Positions 31,196 through 40,320 are shown, counted from the first letter of the stretch. The stretch is 64,000 nucleotides of DNA from Deltaproteobacteria bacterium HGW-Deltaproteobacteria-6 (GCA_002840435.1 PHAT01000004.1:186001-250000), one strand, 5' to 3'. Notes: generated by a model not told the origin, from the sequence alone. Program-made: numbers and translations.

Positions 31196-31529
31196 CATTT
31201 TTTTGCACCAAGCTAAGGTACCAAAAAACTTATTAATTTTCAATAGCTAAAATGCAAACGCCCAAAATACCGGGTCTGGATGACCGGCCGCCCCTGTTTG
31301 AAAATTAGATAATCAGCAAACCGGTATACTTAAAGGCTCAAAGGGCGGACTAATATTTATCCAACTGCCATTGATGCAAAGAGGGGGTGTACAAAGGTCT
31401 CTTGTTTATAACGATTATAAGTAACTTTGATGAACGATAAAAGCAGGATATTCAATACCGGCGGGGTGGCGGGGACGCCCTTCCATGCCTGAAACCGGGG
31501 GCGATTCCGTTCGGGGACGCCCGAATATC

Positions 31530-31565
31530 AAAAAAGGCAAACTGTTTTTCAGTTTGCCTTTTTTG
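31530..31565. terminator. bidirectional rho-independent terminator
   Basis: AAAAAAGGCAAACTG, a TTTTT loop and CAGTTTGCCTTTTTT form a long perfect stem with A-rich and T-rich flanks. It lies just beyond the stop codon of the minus-strand gene at 31576 and should end that transcript. Confidence 0.85.
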
Positions 31566-31575
31566 ACCGGAGAAA

Positions 31576-31971
31576 TTATTCCGCCGGGGCTTCTTCTTTC
31601 TTTTTGCGGGGCTTCTTGGGAGCTTCCCCTTCGGCCGGTTTCTTTTTGGGTTCTTTTTCCGCCGGCACCGCTTTCTTTTTCGCCTTGGCTTCCTTTTCCG
31701 GCGCGGCCTGCTCTTCTTTCGGCGCGGATTTTTCCGCCAGTTTCTTCTCTTTGGCCTGCTTCAATTCCTGGATTTTAACCGTGTTCTTATCAAAAGCGGC
31801 AATACGGACATTCGTTTCCCTGATTTGCGATTTCAGATTTTTCACAAGAGGATCACTCTTAGCTTTTTCACTTGCGACCCCAAGTCCTGCCAGCTTCGAG
31901 AGCCGCAGCTCCAGTTTCTTTTCCAATATCCGACGTTGCTCGATCCTGACGTCCTTGCTTTTTGATGCCAT
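31576..31971 (-). CDS. small Lys/Ala/Glu/Pro-rich protein
   Basis: The start is taken at ATG 31971 with AGGGGAGGA upstream; a longer reading from 32142 is not supported. The 131-residue product has a helical N-terminal half (MASKSKDVRIEQRRILEKKL and on, about 1-75) and a low-complexity tail (about 76-131) rich in KK, EE, AA and PAE. The tail resembles histone-H1-like or chaperone-like tails, and nucleic-acid binding is possible. No family is recognised. It is monocistronic and ends in a strong terminator. Confidence 0.7.
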   Translation of the reverse strand: MASKSKDVRIEQRRILEKKLELRLSKLAGLGVASEKAKSDPLVKNLKSQIRETNVRIAAFDKNTVKIQELKQAKEKKLAEKSAPKEEQAAPEKEAKAKKKAVPAEKEPKKKPAEGEAPKKPRKKKEEAPAE

Positions 31972-32063
31972 TTTATCCTCCCCTGAAATATAAAAATAAT
32001 TTGCCTTTCCGGGAAATAGCAATATTTTCATTGGAAAGCCATAAATATTTTTCAGAAATTGTA

Positions 32064-32588
32064 TTATGGTGAATCCAGGACTTCCCGGACTTTTACGGAC
32101 AGGTCTTCCAGGCGGAACGGTTTGGGCATAAACGCCCGGCACCCCTGTTCCATGACAGCGGCAATTTGCTTGTTCATGACATAGCCGCTGGCCAGAATAA
32201 CTCTGACTTCCGGATTGATCTTTTTTAAGGCTTGAAAAACATCGGCGCCGTTCATACCGGGCATAACCATGTCCTGAATGACCAGATCGATTTCATTTTT
32301 TTGCCGGGCATAAATATCCACCGCTTCCCGGCCCTGTTGCGTGACAATAACCCGATAGCCGAGAATTTCCAGCATATCCCGGGCAACATCAATTATAATC
32401 CGATCGTCATCGACCAGCAGGATTGTCTCATTCCCCGTAGCCAGACTTTCATCGGGATGGTCCGCACCGCCTTCAGGGTTTACGGTATATTTCATCGCAG
32501 ACGGATGCTCATCCGCCAGCTGCCAATCCTCAAAAAGATCGGATGATTTTTTGTCTTTATTAATATGACTGGTAAATGAACGGGGCAT
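32064..32588 (-). CDS. single-domain response regulator
   Basis: The 174-residue product has an N-terminal polar extension (about 1-50) and one receiver domain (about 53-172): ILLVDDDRIIIDVARDMLEI with the acidic pair, the phospho-acceptor in DLVIQDMVMPGMNGADVF (Asp at about 106), the conserved ILASGY and the Lys of FMPKPF. No output domain is present. It could take phosphate from the orphan histidine kinase at 26248; that is inference from proximity, about 4 kb away. Confidence 0.9.
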   Translation of the reverse strand: MPRSFTSHINKDKKSSDLFEDWQLADEHPSAMKYTVNPEGGADHPDESLATGNETILLVDDDRIIIDVARDMLEILGYRVIVTQQGREAVDIYARQKNEIDLVIQDMVMPGMNGADVFQALKKINPEVRVILASGYVMNKQIAAVMEQGCRAFMPKPFRLEDLSVKVREVLDSP

Positions 32589-32915
32589 TTTATGCTCCAG
32601 CTTGTGAAAAACATCTAAAACTGAACAATCTGACAGCTACTTTCGCTGCCGCCTCCATACGGTATGATCGTAAAGGCGGATAATAAATCAGGTGATCATT
32701 AAATGCTTTAACAGGTTCGCAGATACAGGAAAAAGATTGCCGGGAGCGCTCATAATATTTACCAATTGGATGATAAACCCTCATTTGCACTTTAACCTGC
32801 CGATATTTTGCCTATATCGATATTCTTTAAATGTCAATGAACTTATTGTGCCGCAAAAACAGGGCATTATTCAGGGCCGGTCTTTGCGGCGGTTGCCGCA
32901 TGGACACCTGCTTGT
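32589..32915. other. intergenic region, no supported gene
   Basis: The gap between the response regulator and the 23S rRNA methyltransferase gene is AT-rich. Open frames here lack ribosome sites and protein-like composition. No strong hairpin is seen. Confidence 0.5.
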
Positions 32916-34079
32916 TTACCTTCTTTGCAACAAACCGATGGTTTCGATGTGCTCTGTTTGAGCAAACATATCCAAAGGCTGAAGCTTCCGCAGGCTGTAG
33001 CCATGCCCGCTCAAAAACTTAACATCCCGCGCCTGTGTGGCCGGATTACAGGAAATATAGATAATATCCTCTGCATCCAATCCGGAAATTGCGGTGAGCG
33101 TTTCCGGACTCAAACCGGCGCGCGGCGGATCAAGAATGATTAAATCAACGGCATCTTTCTTCTGCATCCGGTCTCTCAAAACCGCCTCGACATCACCGCA
33201 AATGAATTCCGCGTTCCCTATCCCGTGTTTATCGGCATTTACGCGCGCATACTTAATTGATTTTTCATTAATTTCAACGCCAACCATCCGTTTTGCGTAA
33301 GGGGCCATAAATATTGAGAAAAGTCCTGAGCCACAGCAGGCGTCGATGATGGTTTCCCTCTTTTTTGGGCCGGGCAGACGACATACTTCCTCCACCATCC
33401 GGTCCGTCAGATGCAAATTGGCCTGAAAAAAACCTTCGCGCGGGACAAGAAATTCCCGGCCTTTCACGACCCGTACAATGGTTTCGTCGAATCGATCCGG
33501 ATGATCGGACCAAAACGTCAAATCGGCCTTGCCCGGGGAGACACTCGCTGCCGTTCTGGCCTGCCGGATCTGATCATTGATGGTTTCATCCATAATTTCA
33601 CATCGTTCGATATCAACAATTCTCCCCCCGGAAACATCCATAAAACCAAACTGGAGGCCTCCGGACGTTTTCACGGCATGAAGCGTTGCCTTGCCTCTGT
33701 ACGCATAAGGGTGAGGCGAAGGGATAACCTCGCAGACCTGCGGCTGCAATAGCCCCCCGATTTTTAAAAAAGCCTCTTCAATCTGTTTTTTCTTAATTTT
33801 CAATTGCTGATCGTAACGGATATGCTGATAAGCACAGCCGCCGCACCGGCCATAGTACCGGCAAAGCGGTTGGGTCCTTTGCGGCGAGGGCTCGATGATT
33901 TTCAACAGACGGCCCCGGGCAAATTTTTTCTTTCGTTCAACGATTTCAATTTCCACGATATCGTCGGGAGCGGTGAAAGGCACAAAAATAACAAACCCAT
34001 CGGCACGCCCGACGCCCTGGCCGCCAAACGCAACGGATTCAATTTTCAGAGTGAGACGATCTTTGATCTGCATAGGCAT
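32916..34079 (-). CDS. rlmD: 23S rRNA (uracil-C5)-methyltransferase, RlmD/TrmA family
   Basis: The 387-residue protein has an N-terminal TRAM domain (about 5-60). An iron-sulphur cysteine cluster follows (C-RYYGRCGGC, about 72-82, with a further Cys near 115). The SAM domain has IIDACCGSGLFSIFMAPYAK and the catalytic nucleophile in YISCNPATQARD (Cys at about 343). The family methylates uracil 1939 (RlmD) or related positions using SAM, and the iron-sulphur cluster is characteristic of RlmD. Family paralogues (RlmC and others) make the exact position less certain. Confidence 0.88.
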   Translation of the reverse strand: MPMQIKDRLTLKIESVAFGGQGVGRADGFVIFVPFTAPDDIVEIEIVERKKKFARGRLLKIIEPSPQRTQPLCRYYGRCGGCAYQHIRYDQQLKIKKKQIEEAFLKIGGLLQPQVCEVIPSPHPYAYRGKATLHAVKTSGGLQFGFMDVSGGRIVDIERCEIMDETINDQIRQARTAASVSPGKADLTFWSDHPDRFDETIVRVVKGREFLVPREGFFQANLHLTDRMVEEVCRLPGPKKRETIIDACCGSGLFSIFMAPYAKRMVGVEINEKSIKYARVNADKHGIGNAEFICGDVEAVLRDRMQKKDAVDLIILDPPRAGLSPETLTAISGLDAEDIIYISCNPATQARDVKFLSGHGYSLRKLQPLDMFAQTEHIETIGLLQRR

Positions 34080-34187
34080 TCTGTCTCATACAATAGACAC
34101 CCTAGTCAAGAAGGGACGTATTTTTCTTTACAACGCGATTTATTGTTGTTAATTAAATGCCCGACTAAAATCTACAAGGACTTCATA

Positions 34188-35027
34188 ATGAGCGCTGCCC
34201 GAAACTCGATCTTATGCCCCAATTGCCGAAAACTGATCAGTCTGGACGAACCGGCCTGCCCTTATTGCGGGTTGATCCGCCCCGGCCTGCATGCAAAAGC
34301 GGGGAAGCTTCGCAATATCCTTTTTGCGTTTGAACCGGTTACCGCCATTATCTATATCAATATTGCTTTTTTTGCTCTGTCGCTGCTGATCGATCCACGG
34401 GGAATTTTTACGGGAGGCAGCCCTTTCGGCTTCCTGTCACCCTCCAACCAGAGCCTTTTGAATCTGGGGGCAAGCGGCACCATGCCGGTGCTGGCGTATC
34501 ATAACTACTGGAGCCTCTTCTCCGCTTCATTCTTACACGGTGGAATTCTGCATATCGTTTTCAACATGATGGCCTTATATCAGCTCGGCCCTTTCGTGCT
34601 GCGCGAATTCGGCCTTCATCGCTTCGTCAACATTTACATCCTGACCGGCGTTGCCGGTTTTGCCGTTTCCGTGCTGGCGGGCGTTCCCTTTACAATCGGC
34701 GCATCGGCCTCCGTTTGCGGGCTGATCGGCGCGATCATTTATTTCGGGAAAAGCCGCGGCGGTTCTTACGGGGACGCTATCTTCAAACAGGCTCTGGGAT
34801 GGGTGGCAGGACTGATCATCTTTGGATTCATCTTCAGCGGCATCAACAACTGGGCCCACGGCGGCGGTCTTCTGTCGGGACTGCTGATTGCGTATCTGAT
34901 GGGCTACAATGACCGGAATCGCGAGAGCGCCTGGAGTAAAATACTGGCCTACGCCTGCGCCGTTATCACAACAGGGGTCTTAATCTGGGCGGTCGTTTCT
35001 TCACTGTTTGATAAATTCGCATCATAA
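34188..35027 (+). CDS. rhomboid family intramembrane serine protease with zinc ribbon
   Basis: The start is taken at ATG 34188 with AAGGA upstream; an open frame from 33804 runs antisense to the methyltransferase. The 279-residue product begins with a zinc ribbon (CPNCRKLISLDEPACPYCG, about 10-28). Rhomboid transmembrane helices follow, with the HGGILHIVFNMMALY motif, the catalytic Ser in IGASASVCGLIG (about 171) and the catalytic His in NNWAHGGGLLSGLL (about 224). It should cleave transmembrane substrates within the membrane. The zinc ribbon may regulate it or recruit substrate. Confidence 0.9.
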   Translation: MSAARNSILCPNCRKLISLDEPACPYCGLIRPGLHAKAGKLRNILFAFEPVTAIIYINIAFFALSLLIDPRGIFTGGSPFGFLSPSNQSLLNLGASGTMPVLAYHNYWSLFSASFLHGGILHIVFNMMALYQLGPFVLREFGLHRFVNIYILTGVAGFAVSVLAGVPFTIGASASVCGLIGAIIYFGKSRGGSYGDAIFKQALGWVAGLIIFGFIFSGINNWAHGGGLLSGLLIAYLMGYNDRNRESAWSKILAYACAVITTGVLIWAVVSSLFDKFAS

Positions 35028-35052
35028 AGGCTGACAGAGCAAAAAACCGGCA

Positions 35053-36243
35053 TTAATATTTTCTCACCAGCAGCCCTTTAAGATACCGGCCTTCGGGATG
35101 CCCCAGGGCCAGGGGATGATCCGGACCGGCCGAAAATCTATCCAGCAACTGCAAGTCGGCCTGCGCGTCTCGCGCCGCCCCCTGCACGATTTTGTAAAAC
35201 AAATCTTCCTCAATGAAATTGGAGCAGGAAAACGTTGCCAGCATCCCGCCCCGGTTCAGATGCTTCATGGCCTGCATATTGATTTCTTTATAGCCCCGGG
35301 ATGCCTTTGACACATCGCGTTTGGTTTTGGCAAACGCCGGTGGATCGAGAATGATCAGATCAAAACTCTCCCGCAAATCGCGCAAATACTGAAATACATC
35401 CGTTTCAATCACCGGATGATCATCAACCGGCAGGCCATTGAGACGTAAATGTTCGGAAACGGCGGCGCAGGCGGATTTGGAAATATCCAGAGAAACAACT
35501 TTTTTCGCCCCGCCTGCAACGGCGTAAACCGAAAACGCGCCGGTATAGCAAAAACAGTTTAAAACCGTCCTGCCGCACGACAGCGCGCCGATTTTTTCTC
35601 TGTTGCCGCGCTGATCCAGAAAAAAGCCTGTTTTCTGCCCGCCGATGAAATCGACATCAAACTGATAGCCGTTTTCCATAATCCGCACGGCGCTTCTCTG
35701 ATCGTCACCGTAGATAAATCCTCTGCTTTCCTGAAGCCCTTCCAGGCCTCGTGAACGACCGGCGCTCTGCTCGTAGATTCCTGCCGGTTTCAGATGGAAA
35801 ATCAAGGCATCCAGGATGTTTTGTTTCTGCCCTTCCATGCCGGCCGTGGTGATGGAGATAACCTGCGTATTGTTATAGACATCCACAATCAGGCCGGGAC
35901 ATCCGTCGCCTTCGGCATTAATCAGGCGATAGGCGTTGGTCTTTGCGTTCACAAGCCGCAGGCGCAGCTCCAGTGCCGCCTGCACGCGCTCATTCCAGAA
36001 AGCCGCGTCGACAACCTTTTCGCAATCCCGAGTTATTACACGAAAAGCGATATCCGTAAGGCTGTTAAAAAATCCCAAAGCCAGCATTTGGCCTCTGGAA
36101 TCCCTGGCCAGCACGACATCGCCGTCGGACGGTTGACCCTTTATCCCGGCAATCGCGCCGGAAAACACCCACGGGTGCCCGCGCAGGAGCGACGCTTCCC
36201 TGCCGTTTTTCAATATAATTTCAGGATAATTTATTTTCGCCAT
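35053..36243 (-). CDS. rlmI: 23S rRNA (cytosine-C5)-methyltransferase, RlmI family
   Basis: The 396-residue protein has an N-terminal PUA domain (about 1-75, LKNGREASLLRGHPWVFSGA). A central EEHEE-type domain and a C-terminal Rossmann methyltransferase domain follow, with NCFCYTGAFSVYAVAGGAKK, DPPAFAKTK (about 297-305) and the catalytic Cys in FSCSN (about 341). RlmI methylates C1962 of 23S rRNA with SAM. It is convergent with the rhomboid gene, with 25 bp between. Confidence 0.9.
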   Translation of the reverse strand: MAKINYPEIILKNGREASLLRGHPWVFSGAIAGIKGQPSDGDVVLARDSRGQMLALGFFNSLTDIAFRVITRDCEKVVDAAFWNERVQAALELRLRLVNAKTNAYRLINAEGDGCPGLIVDVYNNTQVISITTAGMEGQKQNILDALIFHLKPAGIYEQSAGRSRGLEGLQESRGFIYGDDQRSAVRIMENGYQFDVDFIGGQKTGFFLDQRGNREKIGALSCGRTVLNCFCYTGAFSVYAVAGGAKKVVSLDISKSACAAVSEHLRLNGLPVDDHPVIETDVFQYLRDLRESFDLIILDPPAFAKTKRDVSKASRGYKEINMQAMKHLNRGGMLATFSCSNFIEEDLFYKIVQGAARDAQADLQLLDRFSAGPDHPLALGHPEGRYLKGLLVRKY

Positions 36244-36376
36244 AATGGTTTATCTAGCTTTTCGGGCTTGAAATAGCAAGCCGGATTGTACTAAGTAGCA
36301 ACTGTAAAACCTGGAAATTTAAATGGCCCGTCAGGCAGGTCTCAGGCGGCTGAAATAACGGGGATGAGATTGATCA

Positions 36377-37345
36377 ATGCATAGAAATCAAATTGAGTTA
36401 TGGCAGCATCATCACACCTTCAATGCTGAAAAAAAAGCAATAGAAAAACGAACAGCCATTGTTGTCATCATTACTTTTGCCACAATGACGGCCGAAATAA
36501 TATTCGGCTGGATTTCAAATTCAATGGCGTTGCTGGCCGATGGCTGGCACATGGGAACGCATGCGTTTGCCCTGGGCATATCCCTGATGGCCTATATGAT
36601 GGCCAGAAAATATGCAAAAGATGAAACCTTCACATTTGGAACATGGAAAATTGAAATTCTGGGCGCTTATACCAGCGCCGTCGTGCTGGGCATCGTTGCC
36701 GTGATCATGATTTTTTCTTCTGTTGAAAGAATGATCAACCCTTTGAACATTTATTACAACCAGGCCTTGTTTGTGGCCATCGTGGGATTGTCGGTCAATC
36801 TTGTTTGTGCGGCAATACTGAACAACGGTAGTCATGCTCATGAACACGATCATCATAGTGATGATCATCAACATTCGCATCATCCGCACCATCATGAAGA
36901 TTTAAACTTAAAATCAGCCTATCTGCACGTGATGGCAGATGCTTTAACGTCCATCCTGGCTATTGCAGCATTGCTGGGCGCAAAATATTTCAAGCTGAAC
37001 TGGCTTGACCCGTTTATGGGTATTGTGGGCGCGGGCCTGATTATCCACTGGTCGTTTTTATTACTGAAGGATACCAGTGGCATTCTGCTGGAACGGGAAA
37101 TGGGTAATCCGATCGCTGATGAAATCAAAAGTGAGATTGAATCCGATGGAGATTCAAAAATAAGTGACCTGCATATCTGGAAAGTGGCGCAAAACCAGTA
37201 TGCCTGCATTGTGTCGCTGGTTACAGCTGAACAATACTCGCTTGAAGACTATAAAACACGATTACATAAAGTACATGAATTGGTTCATGTCACGATAGAA
37301 ATTAATGAATGCAAAAGTGACAAGCACCGACCGGCAATCCGGTAG
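36377..37345 (+). CDS. dmeF: CDF family cation efflux transporter, DmeF-like
   Basis: The 322-residue protein has six transmembrane helices. The CDF zinc-site residues appear in helix 2 (ALLADGWHMGTHAFALGISL) and in helix 5 (YLHVMADALTSILAIAALLG). A His-rich cytoplasmic loop (HEHDHHSDDHQHSHHPHHHE) sits between helices 4 and 5. The HxxxD pattern, the His loop and the opening HRNQIELWQHHHTF are typical of DmeF-like exporters of Co, Ni or Zn driven by protons. A regulator of the RcnR type is not adjacent. Confidence 0.9.
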   Translation: MHRNQIELWQHHHTFNAEKKAIEKRTAIVVIITFATMTAEIIFGWISNSMALLADGWHMGTHAFALGISLMAYMMARKYAKDETFTFGTWKIEILGAYTSAVVLGIVAVIMIFSSVERMINPLNIYYNQALFVAIVGLSVNLVCAAILNNGSHAHEHDHHSDDHQHSHHPHHHEDLNLKSAYLHVMADALTSILAIAALLGAKYFKLNWLDPFMGIVGAGLIIHWSFLLLKDTSGILLEREMGNPIADEIKSEIESDGDSKISDLHIWKVAQNQYACIVSLVTAEQYSLEDYKTRLHKVHELVHVTIEINECKSDKHRPAIR

Positions 37346-37430
37346 TTGACGATGTCCATGTTACATGGCACAGCCGGGCTCTGCATTTAGAACCCATGCT
37401 TTACAAAAATAAACAGACAGGAGAAAACAC

Positions 37431-38507
37431 ATGCATGCAGTCATCATGGCCGGAGGACGCGGCACACGATTCTGGCCCAGGAGCCGCGAAAGGAAACCGA
37501 AACACCTGCTGGACATCACGAGCGACCGGACAATCATTCAGGAAACCGTTGACCGGATCTCGCCGCTCGTCAAACCCGAAAACATTCTGATTGTGACAGG
37601 CAGCAAACATGCCAAGGAATTGATGAAGCAATTGCCGGAGGTTCCCGCTCAAAATATTCTGATTGAACCGGTGGGGCGGAACACGGCCCCCTGCATCGGC
37701 CTGGCCGCTGTCCACGTTCAGAAAAGATGCAAAGATGACGTCATGGTTGTTTTGCCTTCCGATCATGGCATCGCCGATCCTGCCCAATACCGGAAAGTTA
37801 TCGCCGCGGCGGCCAAGGCGGCCGAAAAAGGGAACGCACTCGTGACCGTCGGCCTGAAACCCACCAGTCCGCATACCGGCTTTGGTTACATGGAAGGCGG
37901 CGCATCCATAGGCCGGGTCGCAGGCCAGACGCTTTTGCGGGTGAAAGCCTTCCGCGAAAAACCGGACCGCAAAAAGGCCGAAGCCTTTGTGAAAAACGGG
38001 AATTTTTTCTGGAACAGCGGCATGTTTATCTGGAAAGCTTCGGCGATCTTAAGCGAAATAGAACATTTTTTGCCGGATTTGCATTCAGGACTGATGACCA
38101 TCAAGGCCTCGCTGGGAAAATCCTCCGAAGCCAGAACGCTGTCGGCGATTTACAAGGGACTGGCGTCGATCTCCATCGATTACGGCGTCATGGAAAAAGC
38201 CAAAGACGTGTTTATGATTCCGGCAAGTTTCGGCTGGAGCGACGTGGGAAGCTGGGATACCCTGTGGGAGATATCCGCCAGGGACAAAAACGGCAACGCC
38301 GCAACAGGCGGCTCCCAGGCCATCTTTGAGAACACCGAAAACGCTCTTGTTTACAGCCCGAAAAAGCTGGTGGCGTTGATCGGCATGAAGGATGTCATTG
38401 TCGTCGAGACAAAAGACGCTCTGCTCATCTGTAAAAAAGGTCAATCACAGGATGTCAAAAAAATTGTAGACCTGCTGGAAGCCGGCGGAGAAAATCAGTT
38501 GCTCTGA
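37431..38507 (+). CDS. manC: mannose-1-phosphate guanylyltransferase
   Basis: The 358-residue protein has the nucleotidyltransferase signature MAGGRGTRFWPRSRERKPKH (about 7-26). VLPSDHGIADPAQYRKVI and the active-site segment FREKPDRKKA (about 178-187) follow, then NSGMFIWKASAIL and VGSWDTLW near the end. It makes GDP-mannose from GTP and mannose 1-phosphate for surface polysaccharide. It lacks the C-terminal cupin isomerase domain of bifunctional enzymes. Its last 13 bases overlap the convergent selenoprotein candidate gene. Confidence 0.9.
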   Translation: MHAVIMAGGRGTRFWPRSRERKPKHLLDITSDRTIIQETVDRISPLVKPENILIVTGSKHAKELMKQLPEVPAQNILIEPVGRNTAPCIGLAAVHVQKRCKDDVMVVLPSDHGIADPAQYRKVIAAAAKAAEKGNALVTVGLKPTSPHTGFGYMEGGASIGRVAGQTLLRVKAFREKPDRKKAEAFVKNGNFFWNSGMFIWKASAILSEIEHFLPDLHSGLMTIKASLGKSSEARTLSAIYKGLASISIDYGVMEKAKDVFMIPASFGWSDVGSWDTLWEISARDKNGNAATGGSQAIFENTENALVYSPKKLVALIGMKDVIVVETKDALLICKKGQSQDVKKIVDLLEAGGENQLL

Positions 38508-38818
38508 GCCTCTTCCGGAAAATCTTTCAGATAAACCGGCTTGTCCTTTACGGGGAATTTTCCTTCGCTCAACGCCTTCGTCAGGACATCAAGGTTCGTC
38601 CGTTCGTCGTCAAAGACAACAAGCAGGATATCCGGCTGCCGTATCTGGTGTTTCTTAACGCCGTCAATTTTCTTCAGGATAGCCCCTATCCTGCTGCCGG
38701 CGCCTCATGAAAAACACCCGGGAACGGTCAACTGCACGATTTTTTCCGAAGCGAAGGCGGTAAAGGCCTGCGACATCAGGAAAACGAATACTAAAAAAAA
38801 GATCGCTGTTTTTTTCAT
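38495..38818 (-). CDS. probable selenoprotein: secreted MerP-like heavy-metal-associated (HMA) domain with CxxU
   Basis: From ATG 38818, with GGAG upstream, the frame gives a signal peptide (MKKTAIFFLVFVFLMSQAFT, cleavage near AFA) and EKIVQLTVPGCFS. An in-frame UGA follows at codon 38 (38705-38707), and then 69 codons continue to a UGA stop at 38495. The part after the UGA (GAGSRIGAILKKIDGVKKHQ, LLVVFDDERTNLDVLTKALS) is a normal HMA fold like that of MerP, whose metal site is CxxC. Reading UGA as selenocysteine gives CFSU, a CxxU in the right place. A perfect stem-loop follows at SECIS distance (38675-38693). The alternative is a nonsense pseudogene. It is convergent with manC and 1.1 kb from a CDF metal exporter. 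SelA, SelB, SelC and SelD are not in the window. Confidence 0.72.
38675..38693 (-). promoter_or_regulatory. candidate bacterial SECIS stem-loop
   Basis: On the minus strand CAGGATAG, GGG and CTATCCTG form a perfect 8-bp stem with a three-base G loop. Eleven bases separate the UGA from the stem and 19 from the apical loop. Bacterial SECIS elements usually carry a G among the first loop bases at about 16-37 bases from the UGA; this one fits. Confidence 0.72.
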
Positions 38819-38946
38819 CATCAGCTCCACATTTGCCATTTTAAATTTGATTACGCCAAGTCGCTGAAAGATGCAACGGCAATTTACAATTGACAGGGAA
38901 TGTTTTATTTGGAATAAAAACTCAAAACTGGAAATAGAAAGAAATA

Positions 38947-39543
38947 ATGATGACCATCTCCGTATCCTTCCCTTTTATTCTGGCCTCCGCTTCGCCGCGC
39001 CGCGAAGAGCTGTTGCGCTCCGTGGGACTGAAGTTTAAAATTATTCCCGCTGACGTTGATGAAACTTATCTCAAAGGCGAAAGCCCCCGCGCTCACGTCC
39101 GAAGGCTGTCCCATGATAAAGCGGGAGTGATCGCCGCAAAATACCCGAAGGCTCTGGTGCTGGGCGCAGACACCATCGTGGTAATTGACGGCCTGATTCT
39201 GGGCAAGCCCAAAAACAAGAAGCAGGCGCGCGAAATGCTTGAAAGACTCAGCGGGCGCAAACACACCGTATTCACGGGTTTTACCATCGCCTGCGCCGCT
39301 TCCGGAATATCAAAGACCAGAGTTGTCCAATCCGCCGTTCAGTTCAAAGAAATCAGCCCCGAAGAAATGGACTGGTACGTGGGCTGCGATGAGCCCTACG
39401 ACAAGGCCGGCGGCTATGCCGTGCAGGGCAAAGGCGCGTACTTTATCAAAGCGATCCGCGGCTCCTATACCAACGTCATCGGCTTGCCGCTTTGTGAAAC
39501 GCTGGAAGAACTTAAAATTTTCGGGGCCATTCATTTCAGGTGA
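38947..39543 (+). CDS. maf: Maf family nucleoside triphosphate pyrophosphatase
   Basis: The 198-residue protein begins ILASASPRREELLRSVGLKF, the Maf signature. The catalytic ADTIVVIDGLILGKPKNKKQ (about 75-94), SGRKHTVFTGF and YDKAGGYAVQGKGAYFI follow. Maf proteins hydrolyse non-canonical or canonical nucleoside triphosphates and slow septum formation. The frame could start at 38947 or 38950. It is seven bases ahead of the YggS gene. Confidence 0.92.
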   Translation: MMTISVSFPFILASASPRREELLRSVGLKFKIIPADVDETYLKGESPRAHVRRLSHDKAGVIAAKYPKALVLGADTIVVIDGLILGKPKNKKQAREMLERLSGRKHTVFTGFTIACAASGISKTRVVQSAVQFKEISPEEMDWYVGCDEPYDKAGGYAVQGKGAYFIKAIRGSYTNVIGLPLCETLEELKIFGAIHFR

Positions 39544-39549
39544 ATCCTT

Positions 39550-40254
39550 ATGGAAACAGCAATCGTCTCCAACATCCGCATGATCAGAGAGAGAATCGCC
39601 GCTGCCGCAACCCGGGCGGGCCGTGACCCCGGCGGCATTCAACTGATGGCGGTCAGCAAAACGGTCCCGCCCGAACGCATCCGTGACGCCATGGACGCGG
39701 GCATCACGCTGTTTGGTGAAAACTACGTTCAGGAAGCCCGTGAAAAAATTCCCGCCATCGGTCACACCGTCTCCTGGCACATGATCGGCCATCTGCAAAC
39801 CAACAAGGTCAAATACGTCATCAACCTTTTCGACTGGATTCATTCCGTTGACCGCCTGGAGCTGGCGCGCGAACTGGATAAGCGGGCGGGCCGGAACAAC
39901 CGCAAATTAAACGCCCTGATGGAAGTCAATGTCAGCGGCGAGGAATCAAAAAGCGGCGTGGAAGCTTCGCTGGCCCTCGATCTTGTCCGGCAGATTTCAG
40001 TCTTGCCCAATTTAAACGTGCGCGGATTGATGACCATGCCGCCCTATTCGGATGATCCCGAAACCTCACGTCCTTATTTTCAAGCCCTGCGCAGACTGCG
40101 CGATGAAATAAACAGCGCGGCTGTTCCCAACATCCGCATGGACGAACTTTCCATGGGCATGACCGACGATTTTGAAGTCGCCATCGAAGAGGGTGCAACC
40201 ATTATCCGCGTGGGACGGGCAATTTTCGGCGAAAGATCCTATCGGCACGTCTGA
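39550..40254 (+). CDS. yggS: YggS family pyridoxal phosphate homeostasis protein
   Basis: The 234-residue protein has the alanine-racemase N-terminal barrel fold, with AVSKTVPPERIRDAMDAGI (PLP Lys at about 37), FGENYVQEAREKI, WHMIGHLQTNKVKYVIN and the phosphate-binding LSMGMTDDFEVAIEEGATII ending with RVGRAIFGERSY. YggS proteins bind PLP without known enzyme activity and buffer vitamin B6 and amino-acid pools. It is six bases downstream of maf. Confidence 0.92.
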   Translation: METAIVSNIRMIRERIAAAATRAGRDPGGIQLMAVSKTVPPERIRDAMDAGITLFGENYVQEAREKIPAIGHTVSWHMIGHLQTNKVKYVINLFDWIHSVDRLELARELDKRAGRNNRKLNALMEVNVSGEESKSGVEASLALDLVRQISVLPNLNVRGLMTMPPYSDDPETSRPYFQALRRLRDEINSAAVPNIRMDELSMGMTDDFEVAIEEGATIIRVGRAIFGERSYRHV

Positions 40255-40320
40255 AAACGGTTTGCCGCATCGGTGGATTGGTTTTAACGGGAAACAGCAT
40301 CAAAAGGATTGCAGGCCGGG

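Larger units (their letters stand above)
31027..31575. other. upstream region of the Kai locus, no supported gene
   Basis: About 550 bp contains no plausible frame. A sigma-54 box of the type used by the regulon was not found here, so the Kai locus is not obviously self-controlled by sigma-54. The region contains a 14-bp palindrome and a strong terminator, listed separately. Confidence 0.5.
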
